64,000 nt of DNA from Amaricoccus sp047275745. Its GTDB lineage: Bacteria; Pseudomonadota; Alphaproteobacteria; Rhodobacterales; Rhodobacteraceae. Shown here one piece after another: positions 9,123 through 18,060 of this stretch. Under the pieces are notes generated by a model. That model searched no databases, was not told the origin of the DNA, and was given only the letters and a program-made list of their open reading frames with translations. Position 1 is the first letter of the stretch. Each line of letters starts with the position of its first letter. Location: positions 24,378 through 88,377 of the forward strand of contig NZ_JBKQWU010000016.1 of NCBI RefSeq assembly GCF_047275745.1, written 5' to 3'. The position numbers and the translations under genes are program-made.

Positions 9123-9855
9123 CGCGGACCACGATCCGGGGCGCGGCGCGCAGGTCAACTTCGCGCAGTCCCGGATCGAATTCGCCGATGAGCCGGCGCG
9201 GCGTGCATCGTCTGGCTCTTCGGATGGTGCTCGGGCACAGCCGTTGGCTGTCGGGTTACGCGCCACGCGGGAACTCCACACAATGATGCGTTGCCGTGTC
9301 GACGCCTTCGCCACCATGGGCGGGTCGCCATCGGAGTTGCTCCACGGCCAGATGAGGTCGGCGATGACCGGCGAAGGTGAGCCATTGAGGCCTCTCGATT
9401 GCGAGGGCGAGGCCGGCCTGCTCTCTCGCACCCAAGCGGGTTGATCCGGTCGTCGGGACGGTAAGCCAGCGCTCACCCCGCACCCGGTTCGCGTAGGTGC
9501 CGACGAGGAAGTCGAGATGCGCCGCGCCACAGGCAGCGTAGGCTCGGCGATCGGCGGTGACGCCGCCTCCGGCAGCGGATGCAGGCCCCCCCCCCGCGCG
9601 TCGCGCGGACCCTCATCGTCGGCGAACTGGTCGAGCAGCATCGCGAGGCGCGACTTCCGGGGAAGGCGTTGGGCGGGGGACATGCGCGGTGCCGTATCCA
9701 AGGCCGCTGCATCTATTTGGAGAAAGGCTCGCCTGTCCCATCACGCGAATGCGGGGCCACCGAGGGGATGCCGCTTGCGTTCCTCCCGGAGCTCGGCGCA
9801 GGTTCGGGATCGGACACGCGGATACCGGCGACGCCCCTCGGCGGGAGAGGACAGG
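9123..9855. other. Gene-poor stretch between trxA and the CPBP protease
   Basis: About 730 bp contain no reading frame I can support. A minus-strand reading across roughly 9260-9530 contains peptides such as AHLDFLVGTYANR and GERWLTVPTTG that look protein-like, but the frame has no convincing start, family match or neighbouring partner. It may be the remains of a deleted gene. A run of nine C residues sits at 9588-9596. Confidence 0.4.
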
Positions 9856-10731
9856 ATGCGGCCCACATCGCTGCGCGGCCCGGCGTTCGAGGCCTTCGTC
9901 GCGCCGGCGCGGCGGCGGCCCGCGCTCTGGCGGCTCATGTGTGGCGCGATCATGGCAGCGGCGATCTGGGTCGGCACCGTCGCGATCTTCCTGAACGTGG
10001 CTCTATCCCGGGGGCTCGGGCCCGAAGACCCGGGCCTGCTGATCGCCTATCTCGCTGCCTTCGTCGGTCTCGCGGCCGGCACGATCCTGGCGGCGCGCTT
10101 GTTTGGCGGCCGCGGCCCGGGCACGCTCGTCGGACCGGGCGGCTTCCGCGCGCGTGCTTTCGGCGCCGGGGTGCTCTTCGTCCTGGGACTCGGACTCTTC
10201 GGGGCTCTGGCGGGCGGTCTGCTCGACGATCCGCTGTCGCGCCAGCTTGACTTCGGTCCCTGGCTCCGCCTGTTGCCTTTCGTGCTCGCGGCCCTGCTGA
10301 TCCAGACCTCGGCGGAGGAACTCGCCTTCCGGGGATTCCTCACGCAAGGCGTCGCCGCCCGGTTCCCCGCCCCCGCCGTCTGGCTCGGCATCCCGGCCCT
10401 CCTCTTCGGCGCGCTGCACTGGGATTCGGTGACCTACGGGCCGAATGCCGTACTTGTCGCCGCGCACTCCGCGCTGGTCGGGCTGATCCTCGCGGACGTA
10501 ACTGCCCGGCAGGGCAATCTGTCACTCGCGATGGGCATGCATTTCGCGAACAACGCGGTGGCGCTGCTTCTCGTCGCGGCCCCGGGACCGCTCAGCGGGC
10601 TGGCGCTCTATACGTCATCGACCGGACCCGACGAGCCGGTCGCGTTCCGCCAGCTGCTGCTCCTCGGACTCGGCACGACCCTGGCCGGCTATGCGCTCTG
10701 GCTCGCCTGGAACCGGCGCCGGCGCGGCTGA
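9856..10731 (+). CDS. CPBP family intramembrane metalloprotease
   Basis: A 291-residue polytopic membrane protein with the glutamic-type intramembrane protease (CAAX/Abi) signature: E154-E155-x3-R159 (EELAFRG), F-x3-H188 (FGALHW) and H229-x3-N233 (HFANN). Six to eight hydrophobic segments are visible. These enzymes cleave substrates inside the membrane; bacterial roles include maturation of secreted peptides and immunity functions, and none can be assigned here. The ATG at 9856 has a GAGAGGACAGG ribosome binding site. The 3' end overlaps the convergent sulfotransferase gene by 117 bp. Confidence 0.88.
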   Translation: MRPTSLRGPAFEAFVAPARRRPALWRLMCGAIMAAAIWVGTVAIFLNVALSRGLGPEDPGLLIAYLAAFVGLAAGTILAARLFGGRGPGTLVGPGGFRARAFGAGVLFVLGLGLFGALAGGLLDDPLSRQLDFGPWLRLLPFVLAALLIQTSAEELAFRGFLTQGVAARFPAPAVWLGIPALLFGALHWDSVTYGPNAVLVAAHSALVGLILADVTARQGNLSLAMGMHFANNAVALLLVAAPGPLSGLALYTSSTGPDEPVAFRQLLLLGLGTTLAGYALWLAWNRRRRG

Positions 10732-11631
10732 CTTCGCTTCGAGATAGCCGAAATGCGTCAAAACCTCGGCGCAGCGCGAATCGATCTCGGCGCGCGCCCG
10801 CGGATCGAGCCGCGCCAGCGAGGTCTCATTCGCATCGAGCCGCATGTGCTGCGCCATTTCGGAGAAGCGGTAGCAGCGCTCGATCTTGTTGATACCGACG
10901 ATCCGGTCCTCTTCCACTACGCGGTGCTTGTCCTGAAGCAGCACGCCCTCGGTCCGTTTCGGGTCGAGGCCGGCGAATTCGTACATCTCGACGCTGACCT
11001 TCCAGGGCTCGGCCATCAGATCCTCGAACCTCCAGGTCCGGAGCGGCAGGCCGGCGGCCTCGTAGTCGATGAGCCAGCGGCCGAACTGGTTGTAGAGCGC
11101 GGTTGCCTGCTCAAGAGCGGCGCGCCGTGCCATCTGGCCCTCGCAGACGCCGCGGCCGTCGCGGATGATGCCGATCAGCCGCGCGTCCGGATAGAGTTCC
11201 ATGAGATCCGGCACGAGGCCGACGTTGTAGTTCATGACCTTGACGACCATCCGGTCGGGCGGCAGGTCGTCGGTGTAGAACCCCTCCTCCCGGAGCACGG
11301 ACTTGTACCGCGCGACGGTGCCGCGATTGACACGCGAGGAGTCCCGCAGTCCCGCGCGCAGGGCCCTGCCTGCGATCCCGCGGAGCGGCCGCTCGCGCCT
11401 CGGCGGCGCGTCCAGGTTCAGCACGTCGCCCCGGGTCAGCCAGATCGGCGCGTAGCGGAGCAGCTGGCGCGCGAGGGTCAGCGGATTCTTCCTGAACTTG
11501 CGCGGCCGGAACGGTTCATGGAACTCGCCCTGCGGCCAGTAGGTGGCCGGGTGAGACCGAAAGATGTTGAGCGGTTGATTCGTCCCGCCCCGCTGCAGCC
11601 CCAGGATGAAGACAGGTCCGGCGCCACTCAC
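10615..11631 (-). CDS. Sulfotransferase family protein
   Basis: A 338-residue protein with an N-terminal PAPS-binding loop (ILGLQRGGTNQ, 5'-phosphosulfate loop) and a later IRDGRGVCEG resembling the 3'-phosphate-binding RDPRD region. The family transfers sulfate from PAPS to a carbohydrate or other acceptor; the acceptor is unknown. Start is GTG at 11631 with a GAGGAG site 6-7 nt upstream. The last 40 or so residues, after HFGYLEAK, are rich in Pro, Ala and Glu and are encoded opposite the 3' end of the CPBP gene, so this tail is probably a read-through extension. Its neighbours give no pathway. Confidence 0.82.
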   Translation of the reverse strand: MSGAGPVFILGLQRGGTNQPLNIFRSHPATYWPQGEFHEPFRPRKFRKNPLTLARQLLRYAPIWLTRGDVLNLDAPPRRERPLRGIAGRALRAGLRDSSRVNRGTVARYKSVLREEGFYTDDLPPDRMVVKVMNYNVGLVPDLMELYPDARLIGIIRDGRGVCEGQMARRAALEQATALYNQFGRWLIDYEAAGLPLRTWRFEDLMAEPWKVSVEMYEFAGLDPKRTEGVLLQDKHRVVEEDRIVGINKIERCYRFSEMAQHMRLDANETSLARLDPRARAEIDSRCAEVLTHFGYLEAKSAAPAPVPGEPERIAGQGRAESEEQQLAERDRLVGSGR

Positions 11632-12011
11632 TCACCGATCTCCTCGTCAAGCATGAAATACTTGCCGCACTCTGGACGATGGGCCGGGGGCGCGTCAATG
11701 TTGTTTCATTGATTGGGTAAATCTTCAGGTACCGCGATACAATTCGGTCAGAACATGGAAATACAACTGGAAACCATTTTGGTCCATCGACGAAGATCGT
11801 GGGCAACCCGGTGTCGAGAGGCCGTAGCTCCGCTTCCTTTTGTCACATCATACTGGACAGTGCGCCGGCACGGAAGCGTCTCCGGGTCGAAAGCCGAAAT
11901 TTATCAATGCGCTACCCGATGCGTCGGCACGCCGGACTCGGCGACGATTGCAATCGCGCCCCGCCGAGAATATCTAGGCCCGGGATCGACGAGGGAGGAT
12001 CTGGTCGCGCC
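11632..12011. promoter_or_regulatory. Intergenic control region between sulfotransferase and accD
   Basis: These 380 bp separate divergent genes and include a conspicuously AT-rich part around 11690-11790, unlike the surrounding GC-rich DNA. It should hold the promoters of both genes. I cannot place -35 and -10 boxes with confidence. A GGGAGG motif precedes the accD start. Confidence 0.4.
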
Positions 12012-12947
12012 ATGAGCTGGATATCCAACTATGTCCGCCCGAAGATCAACTCGCTCTTCGCCCGGCGCGAGGTTCCCGAGAACCTCTGGGTGAAATGCGA
12101 CGGCTGCGGAACCATGCTGTTCCATCGCGAACTCGGCGACAATCTGAACGTCTGCCCGAACTGCGGCTATCACATGGCGATCAGCCCCCGGGAGCGGTTC
12201 CGGGATCTGTTCGACGGTGGCGTCTTCGTGGAGATCAGCGTCCCGAAGCCCATCGCCGATCCACTGGCCTTCAAGGATCAGAAGAAATACCCCGACCGGC
12301 TGCGCGAGGCGCGCAAGAAGACCGGCGAGGAAGACGCGATGCTCGTCGCCGAGGGTGAGATCGGCCGGCTGAAGACGGTCTGCGTCGGGCAGGATTTCGC
12401 CTTCATGGGCGGATCGATGGGCATGTATGTCGGGAATGCGATCATCGCCGGCGCCGAGCGGGCGGTGAAGCGCAAATGTCCGATGGTGCTCTTCGCCGCC
12501 GCGGGCGGCGCGCGGATGCAGGAAGGTATCCTGAGCCTCATGCAGATGCCGCGCGCGACCGTCGCGGCGCAGATGCTGAAGGAGGCCGGGCTGCCCTATA
12601 TCGTCGTGCTGACCGATCCGACAACGGGCGGCGTCACGGCGAGCTATGCGATGCTCGGCGATGTGCAGATCGCGGAACCCGGCGCGCTCATCTGTTTCGC
12701 GGGCCCGCGGGTGATCGAACAGACGATCCGCGAGACGCTGCCCGAGGGATTCCAGCGGTCGGAATACCTGCTCGATCACGGGATGCTCGACATGGTGGTC
12801 CGGCGCGCCGACATGCGCGGCGTTCTGACGCGGCTCTTGCGCCTTCTCACCAATCAGCCGCCCGCGGTTCTCGGCGAGCTTTCGGTCGCGCCCGCCGAAG
12901 TCCCGGCCGCCGAAGGCGCTCCCGCCGGGGCGAGCGCGCAATCCTGA
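12012..12947 (+). CDS. accD: Acetyl-CoA carboxylase carboxyltransferase subunit beta
   Basis: AccD with AccA forms the carboxyltransferase that moves CO2 from biotin to acetyl-CoA, making malonyl-CoA for fatty-acid synthesis. The 311-residue protein has the N-terminal zinc ribbon (C29, C32, C48, C51) and the crotonase-like core with GGSMGMY and AAGGARMQEG. The ATG at 12012 gives the usual N-terminus MSWISNYVRP. folC follows 16 bp later, a frequent bacterial pairing. The C-terminal 20 residues are Ala/Pro-rich. Confidence 0.96.
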   Translation: MSWISNYVRPKINSLFARREVPENLWVKCDGCGTMLFHRELGDNLNVCPNCGYHMAISPRERFRDLFDGGVFVEISVPKPIADPLAFKDQKKYPDRLREARKKTGEEDAMLVAEGEIGRLKTVCVGQDFAFMGGSMGMYVGNAIIAGAERAVKRKCPMVLFAAAGGARMQEGILSLMQMPRATVAAQMLKEAGLPYIVVLTDPTTGGVTASYAMLGDVQIAEPGALICFAGPRVIEQTIRETLPEGFQRSEYLLDHGMLDMVVRRADMRGVLTRLLRLLTNQPPAVLGELSVAPAEVPAAEGAPAGASAQS

Positions 12948-12963
12948 GCTCGGGCACGCGCGC

Positions 12964-14253
12964 ATGACCGAGTGGAAGACGGAAGCGCCCGGTTCCGACC
13001 GGGTGCTCGAGCGTCTGATGACGCTGCATCCGAAGATCATCGACCTGACGCTCGGCAGGATCGAGCGGCTCCTCGCAGCGCTTGGTCATCCGGAGCATCG
13101 CCTGCCGCCCGTGATCCATGTCGCGGGCACCAATGGCAAGGGCTCGACGCTCGCGATGATCCGGGCCGGGCTGGAAGCCGAGGGGAAGACGGTCCACGTC
13201 TATACCTCGCCGCATCTCGCGCGCTTCCATGAACGCGTGCGCGTGACGGGCGAACTGATCGGCGAGGACGCGCTGATCGCGCTGCTGGAACGCTGCGAGG
13301 CGGCGAACGGCGGGGAGCCGATCACCTTCTTCGAGATCACCACCGCCGCCGCGCTGCTCGCCTTCGCCGAGATGCCGGCCGATTACACGCTGCTCGAGGT
13401 CGGGCTCGGCGGGCGGCTCGATGCCACCAACGTGATCGCGCGGCCCGCCGTCACCGTCATCACGCCGGTCTCGATCGACCATCAGCAGTATCTGGGCGAC
13501 ACGCTCGCCGAGATCGCGGGCGAGAAGGCCGGGATTCTGAAATCCGGCGTGACGGGCGTGATCGGACCACAGGAGGCCCAGGCGATCGACGCGATCGAGC
13601 TGCGGGCAGAGGCGGTCGGCGCGCCGCTCGCCGTCGCGAACCGCGACTGGCAGGTCTGGGAGGAGCGGGGCCGGATCGCATATCTCGACGAACGTGGGCT
13701 TCTCGACCTGCCCCGGCCGAATCTCATCGGCGCGCATCAGGTGACGAACGCCGGCGCCGCGCTCGCGACCCTGCGGCGGCTCGGGGTGTCCGACGCCGGC
13801 TGCGAGGCCGCGGTGACCCGGGCCGAATGGCCAGCCCGCCTGCAGCGGCTGCGCCGCGGGCCGCTCGTCGACATCGCCGGTCCCTGCGAGCTCTGGCTCG
13901 ACGGCGGGCACAATCCCGCCGCCGGGGAGGCGCTGGCCGAGGCGCTGCGGCGGCTGCCCGCCCGGCCGCTCCATCTGGTGACCGGGATGCTGAACACGAA
14001 GGATGTCGCGGGCTTCCTGCGCCCGCTCGCGGCGCTCGCCACCGATCTGCGCGGCGTCGGCATTCCGGGGGAGGCGGCGACGCTCTCGGCCAGGGAAACC
14101 GTCGCCGCGGCGCGGGGCGTCGGCATGAAGGCGGAGCCCGCCGCCGATGTCGCCGCCGCGATCGCGGCGATCCGCGCCGACGACTCCGACGCGCGCATCC
14201 TCATCTGCGGCTCGCTCTATCTCGCCGGCCGCGTGCTGCGCGAAAACGGCTGA
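12964..14253 (+). CDS. folC: Bifunctional folylpolyglutamate synthase/dihydrofolate synthase
   Basis: FolC adds glutamate to dihydropteroate and extends polyglutamate tails on folates, using ATP in the cytoplasm. It is a Mur-ligase-family enzyme of 429 residues. The P-loop HVAGTNGKGST lies near residues 51-61, FEITTAAALLAF and DYTLLEVGLGGRLDATN follow, and the C-terminal domain has LWLDGGHNPAAG. It is probably cotranscribed with accD and is followed by a strong hairpin. Confidence 0.95.
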   Translation: MTEWKTEAPGSDRVLERLMTLHPKIIDLTLGRIERLLAALGHPEHRLPPVIHVAGTNGKGSTLAMIRAGLEAEGKTVHVYTSPHLARFHERVRVTGELIGEDALIALLERCEAANGGEPITFFEITTAAALLAFAEMPADYTLLEVGLGGRLDATNVIARPAVTVITPVSIDHQQYLGDTLAEIAGEKAGILKSGVTGVIGPQEAQAIDAIELRAEAVGAPLAVANRDWQVWEERGRIAYLDERGLLDLPRPNLIGAHQVTNAGAALATLRRLGVSDAGCEAAVTRAEWPARLQRLRRGPLVDIAGPCELWLDGGHNPAAGEALAEALRRLPARPLHLVTGMLNTKDVAGFLRPLAALATDLRGVGIPGEAATLSARETVAAARGVGMKAEPAADVAAAIAAIRADDSDARILICGSLYLAGRVLRENG

Positions 14254-14267
14254 CCAGAAGAAAGAAA

Positions 14268-14293
14268 AAGGCCGGGCAGGGGGCGCCCGGCCA
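14268..14293 (+). terminator. Hairpin after folC, likely terminator
   Basis: GGCCGGGC pairs with GCCCGGCC across a short loop, 15 bp past the folC stop. There is no T-run on the plus strand. An A-rich run precedes the stem, so on the minus strand the hairpin would be followed by a T-rich tail, although no minus-strand gene ends here. Likely the end of the accD-folC transcript. Confidence 0.55.
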
Positions 14294-14602
14294 GTGGGGG
14301 AGGAACCGCCGCCGGTCCCTGCCAAGAAGATCCGGCGGCCCCCAGTAACGCTAAGGGCTACAGAGCCCCGCGCCACATTCCATTCAGATTAATCTATCTC
14401 GATCTACCCTCCGCGGCGGAACTAGCCAAACACAATAAATTACAGATCATGTACACACCTTACGATTGCAAATTTTGACGTTTTTATGGCGATCGGTCAA
14501 GCGAAAGCCATATGTTCGGGGTGCGGCACTCCCGCGCAGCTTGCGAAGGCCAGGCCGAGCACCTACGAAACCGTCAAGCCAAACTTCCGGAGGAACCGAC
14601 CG
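14294..14602. promoter_or_regulatory. AT-rich leader region of ilvD
   Basis: A gene-free stretch of about 310 bp. Bases 14385-14490 are much more AT-rich than the flanks and presumably hold the ilvD promoter. I see no leader peptide with a run of Ile, Val or Leu codons that would signal attenuation, and no recognisable riboswitch. Confidence 0.4.
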
Positions 14603-16336
14603 ATGGACGCGCCAAAATTCGACAAGAGCAGGCTGCCGAGCCGCCATGTGACCGAGGGCCCGGCGCGCGCGCCCCACCGCAGCTACCTCTATGCGATGGG
14701 TATCTCCGAGGCCGAGATCCACCAGCCGCTCGTCGGTGTCGCCACCTGCTGGAACGAGGCCGCGCCCTGCAACATCGCGCTGAATCGCCAGGCCCAGGCG
14801 GCGAAGCTCGGCGTCAAGCAGGCGCTCGGCACACCGCGCGAATTCACGACGATCACCGTGACCGACGGCATGGCGATGGGGCACGAAGGGATGCGCGCCT
14901 CGCTCGCCTCGCGCGATGCGATCGCCGACACGGTGGAACTGACGATGCGCGGCCATTGCTACGACGCGCTCGTGGGTCTCGCGGGCTGCGACAAGAGCCT
15001 GCCGGGGATGATGATGGCGATGGTCCGCCTCAACGTGCCCTCGGTCTTCATCTACGGTGGCTCGATCCTGCCGGGCAAGCTCAACGGTCGCGACGTGGTG
15101 GTTCAGGACGTGTTCGAGGCGGTCGGCAAGCATCAGGCCGGCCAGATGTCCGACGCCGAACTCGACATCATCGAACGGATCGCCTGCCCCTCGGCGGGTG
15201 CCTGCGGCGGGCAATATACCGCGAACACGATGGCCTGCGTCTCCGAGGCGATCGGCCTCGCGCTCTTCAATTCCTCCGGCGCCCCCGCGCCCTACGAGAG
15301 CCGCGACCAGTACGCGGTGGCGAGCGGTCTCGCGGTGATGACCCTGCTTGAAAAGGGCATTCGCGCGCGGGACGTGGTGACGCGCGAGGCGCTTGAAAAC
15401 GCCGCCCGCGTCGTCGCCTGCACCGGCGGATCGACGAATGGCGGGCTGCACCTGCCCGCGATCGCGCATGAGGCGGGGATCGACTTCACGCTCCAGGATG
15501 TCTGCGACATCTTCCGCGACACGCCCTATTTCGTGAACCTGCGTCCGGGCGGCGAATATGTCGCGAAGGATCTCTACGAGGCGGGCGGCGTTCCGGTCGT
15601 GCTCAAGGAACTCCGCAAGGCGGGCCTCCTGCACGAAGACTGCCTGACCGCGAGCGGCCGGACCATGGGCGAGGAACTCGACCTCGTGCGGGGCGAGCCG
15701 GACGGGAAGGTGATCTATCCGGTCGAGACCCCGATCTCGAAGACCGGCGGCGTCGTCGGGCTCTCAGGCAATCTCGCGCCCGAAGGGGCCATCGTGAAGG
15801 TCGCCGGCATGTCGCCCGCCGAGCAGGTCTTCACCGGCCCGGCCCGCGTCTTCGACTGCGAGGAGGACGCGTTCGAGGCGGTGCAGAAGCGCCAGTACAG
15901 GGAGGGCGAGGTGATCGTCATCCGCAACGAGGGGCCGACCGGCGGGCCGGGCATGCGCGAGATGCTCTCGACCACCGCCGCGCTCTCGGGCCAGGGCATG
16001 GGCAAGAAGGTCGCGCTCATCACCGATGGCCGCTTCTCGGGCGCGACCCGCGGCTTCTGCGTCGGCCATGTCGGGCCGGAGGCGGCGAAGTGCGGGCCGA
16101 TCGCGCTGCTCCGCGACGGGGACGTGATCACGCTCGACGCGGTCAGGGGCGAGATCTCGGTCGCGCTCTCCGACGCGGATCTGGAGGAGCGGCGCAGGGA
16201 CTGGAAAGGTCCGCGCGACACGATCTACGCGAGCGGCGCGCTCTGGAAATACGCCCAGCTGGTCGGCCCGACCTATCTCGGCGCGGTCACCCATCCGGGC
16301 GCGAAGGCGGAAAAGCACATCTATGCGGATCTCTGA
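14603..16336 (+). CDS. ilvD: Dihydroxy-acid dehydratase
   Basis: IlvD dehydrates 2,3-dihydroxy-isovalerate or -methylvalerate to the 2-keto acids of Val, Leu and Ile synthesis, using an iron-sulfur cluster. The 577-residue protein has GCDKSLPGM and CPSAGACGGQYTANTM with the cluster cysteines, and GRFSGATRG in the C-terminal half. The reading can be extended by 39 codons upstream, but ATG 14603 has a CGGAGGAA site at proper spacing and the expected N-terminus. The 3' end overlaps the next gene by 14 nt. Confidence 0.96.
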   Translation: MDAPKFDKSRLPSRHVTEGPARAPHRSYLYAMGISEAEIHQPLVGVATCWNEAAPCNIALNRQAQAAKLGVKQALGTPREFTTITVTDGMAMGHEGMRASLASRDAIADTVELTMRGHCYDALVGLAGCDKSLPGMMMAMVRLNVPSVFIYGGSILPGKLNGRDVVVQDVFEAVGKHQAGQMSDAELDIIERIACPSAGACGGQYTANTMACVSEAIGLALFNSSGAPAPYESRDQYAVASGLAVMTLLEKGIRARDVVTREALENAARVVACTGGSTNGGLHLPAIAHEAGIDFTLQDVCDIFRDTPYFVNLRPGGEYVAKDLYEAGGVPVVLKELRKAGLLHEDCLTASGRTMGEELDLVRGEPDGKVIYPVETPISKTGGVVGLSGNLAPEGAIVKVAGMSPAEQVFTGPARVFDCEEDAFEAVQKRQYREGEVIVIRNEGPTGGPGMREMLSTTAALSGQGMGKKVALITDGRFSGATRGFCVGHVGPEAAKCGPIALLRDGDVITLDAVRGEISVALSDADLEERRRDWKGPRDTIYASGALWKYAQLVGPTYLGAVTHPGAKAEKHIYADL

Positions 16337-16988
16337 GATCGCGGCCATCGCGGCCCTGCCGCTGCTCGCGGCCTGCGCCGGGCTGGGAATTTCCGGCTCG
16401 GCGCCCAACCAGACCACGGTGACGGCGGGCGGGCAGCGCGTCACGATCCTTGCGCCGGCCGGCTTCTGTATCGATCGCAGCAGCACCAGCGTCACCTCCG
16501 CCGGCGCCTTCGTGCTCGTCAGCGATTGCCAGCTGCTCTCGCCATCCCGTGCGATGGACCCGACGGGCGCCGGGGCGGTGGAGGACGAGCGGGAGCCGAT
16601 CGGGGCCGCGCTGACCGCGAGCCTGTCGCCCACCGGTCTCGGCGAGGCCGGTCCCGCGACCAATTCCCTGAGCGATCTCGCACGTTACGCGCGGACGCCC
16701 GAGGGACTGGCGATGATCGGGCGCGGCGGACGGAGCCAGGGCGTGCGCCTGCTCGAAAGCGCCGAACGCGACGGCGTGCTCTATCTCCATGTCGAAGATC
16801 GCGGGCCCGGGCCGATCCCGGGACTCGAGCCGCGCTACTGGCGGGCGTTCTTCGAGGTCAACGGGCGGCTGACCGCCGTGTCGCAGCTTGGCTTCGCCGG
16901 TTCAGGCATCGACCGGCAGAGCGGGCTCAACCTCGTCTCGGCCTTCGTGCAGGCGATCCGGGCGGCGAACCCGGCACCGGCGGGCTGA
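16323..16988 (+). CDS. Predicted lipoprotein of unknown function
   Basis: A 221-residue protein starting inside the ilvD stop region. Its N-terminus is a signal peptide ending in a lipobox-like LLAACAG, with Cys18 as the likely lipidated residue. The rest is mainly soluble and contains no motif I recognise. A similar gene after ilvD is common in Rhodobacterales in my memory, but its role is not known to me. The overlap with ilvD suggests cotranscription. Its 3' end faces the convergent pip gene. Confidence 0.75.
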   Translation: MRISEIAAIAALPLLAACAGLGISGSAPNQTTVTAGGQRVTILAPAGFCIDRSSTSVTSAGAFVLVSDCQLLSPSRAMDPTGAGAVEDEREPIGAALTASLSPTGLGEAGPATNSLSDLARYARTPEGLAMIGRGGRSQGVRLLESAERDGVLYLHVEDRGPGPIPGLEPRYWRAFFEVNGRLTAVSQLGFAGSGIDRQSGLNLVSAFVQAIRAANPAPAG

Positions 16989-17010
16989 GACCTGGCCGCC
17001 CTCGGCTCCG

Positions 17011-18006
17011 TCAGCGCCCGCCGCCACCCTTGCCGTCCCGAAGCTGATCCATGATCGAGACAAGTTCCGCGCTGATCCCCGGCTCGGAGAGCGCATGGCC
17101 CGCGGTCGGGATCATCCGGAGATGCGAGCCGGGCCAGGCGCGGTGCAACGCATGGGCGGTGCGCGGCGGGCAGATCATGTCGTAGCGGCCCTGGACGATG
17201 TAGCCCGGGACCTCGGCGATTCGCTTCATGTTCCGCGTGATGTGGTCGTCGCCGTCGAGGAAACCGCCGTTGACGAAATAGTGATTCTCCAGCCGGGCGA
17301 AGGCGAGCGCGTAGGCGCCCGAGGGCGATCCCCTGCCCTCGCCGGGGTCGAGCACCGCGAGCGCGCTTTCCCAGCCCGCCCAGGCCCGCGCGAACCGCGC
17401 CTGCTCCACGCCATCCCCGGAGAAGAGCCGGCGGTGATAGGCGGCGATCAGATCCGAGCGTTCCTCCCGCGGCACCATGCCGGCGAAGGCCGTCCATTGC
17501 TCCGGCCAGAAGGCGCCGGCGCCGCCGCCGTAGAACCAGTCGAGCTCGGATTGCGTCATGGTGAAGACGCCGCGCAGCACCAGCGCCGCCGCCCGGTCCG
17601 GATGCGCCTGCGCGTAGACGAGCGCGAGGCAGGCGCCCCAGGACCCGCCGAACACGATCCAGCGGTCGATGCCGCAGGCCTCGCGAATCCGCTCGATATC
17701 CGCGACGAGATCCCAGGTCGTGTTGTTCTCGACATTCGCCGAGGGTTGCGAGCGCCCGCAACCGCGCTGATCGAAGAGGATCACCCGGTAGTGCGCGGGG
17801 TCGAAGAAGCGGCGCATGCCGGGCGAACATCCGCCCCCCGGTCCGCCGTGCAGGACGACGACCGGAACTCCATCGGGCTTGCCGCATTGCTCCACATAGA
17901 GCCGGTGCCCGCCGGGCATTTCCATGACCTGCTGGCGGAAAGGCTCGATGGGCGCGTAAAGGCCGCCACGCTGGCCGGTACCGCCAGGGTTCAGGTTTTC
18001 TTTCAT
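17011..18006 (-). CDS. pip: Prolyl aminopeptidase
   Basis: An alpha/beta-hydrolase peptidase (family S33) that removes N-terminal proline from peptides. The 331-residue protein has the oxyanion-hole motif HGGPGGG near residue 53, DQRGCGRS near 79, the nucleophile Ser122 in GGSWGA, and a terminal GRYDMICP-GHALSEP region with Asp and His. It has no signal peptide and is probably cytoplasmic. It is transcribed divergently from ubiG, 54 bp away. Confidence 0.92.
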   Translation of the reverse strand: MKENLNPGGTGQRGGLYAPIEPFRQQVMEMPGGHRLYVEQCGKPDGVPVVVLHGGPGGGCSPGMRRFFDPAHYRVILFDQRGCGRSQPSANVENNTTWDLVADIERIREACGIDRWIVFGGSWGACLALVYAQAHPDRAAALVLRGVFTMTQSELDWFYGGGAGAFWPEQWTAFAGMVPREERSDLIAAYHRRLFSGDGVEQARFARAWAGWESALAVLDPGEGRGSPSGAYALAFARLENHYFVNGGFLDGDDHITRNMKRIAEVPGYIVQGRYDMICPPRTAHALHRAWPGSHLRMIPTAGHALSEPGISAELVSIMDQLRDGKGGGGR

Positions 18007-18060
18007 GGGCGTGTTGAAATATATCCCGTCAAGGCTCTGGGATCATCGCAGGTTGGAAAG

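Noticed and set aside
14447..15634. 395-codon minus-strand open frame opposite ilvD
   Set aside because: Shadow frame of a well-supported gene.
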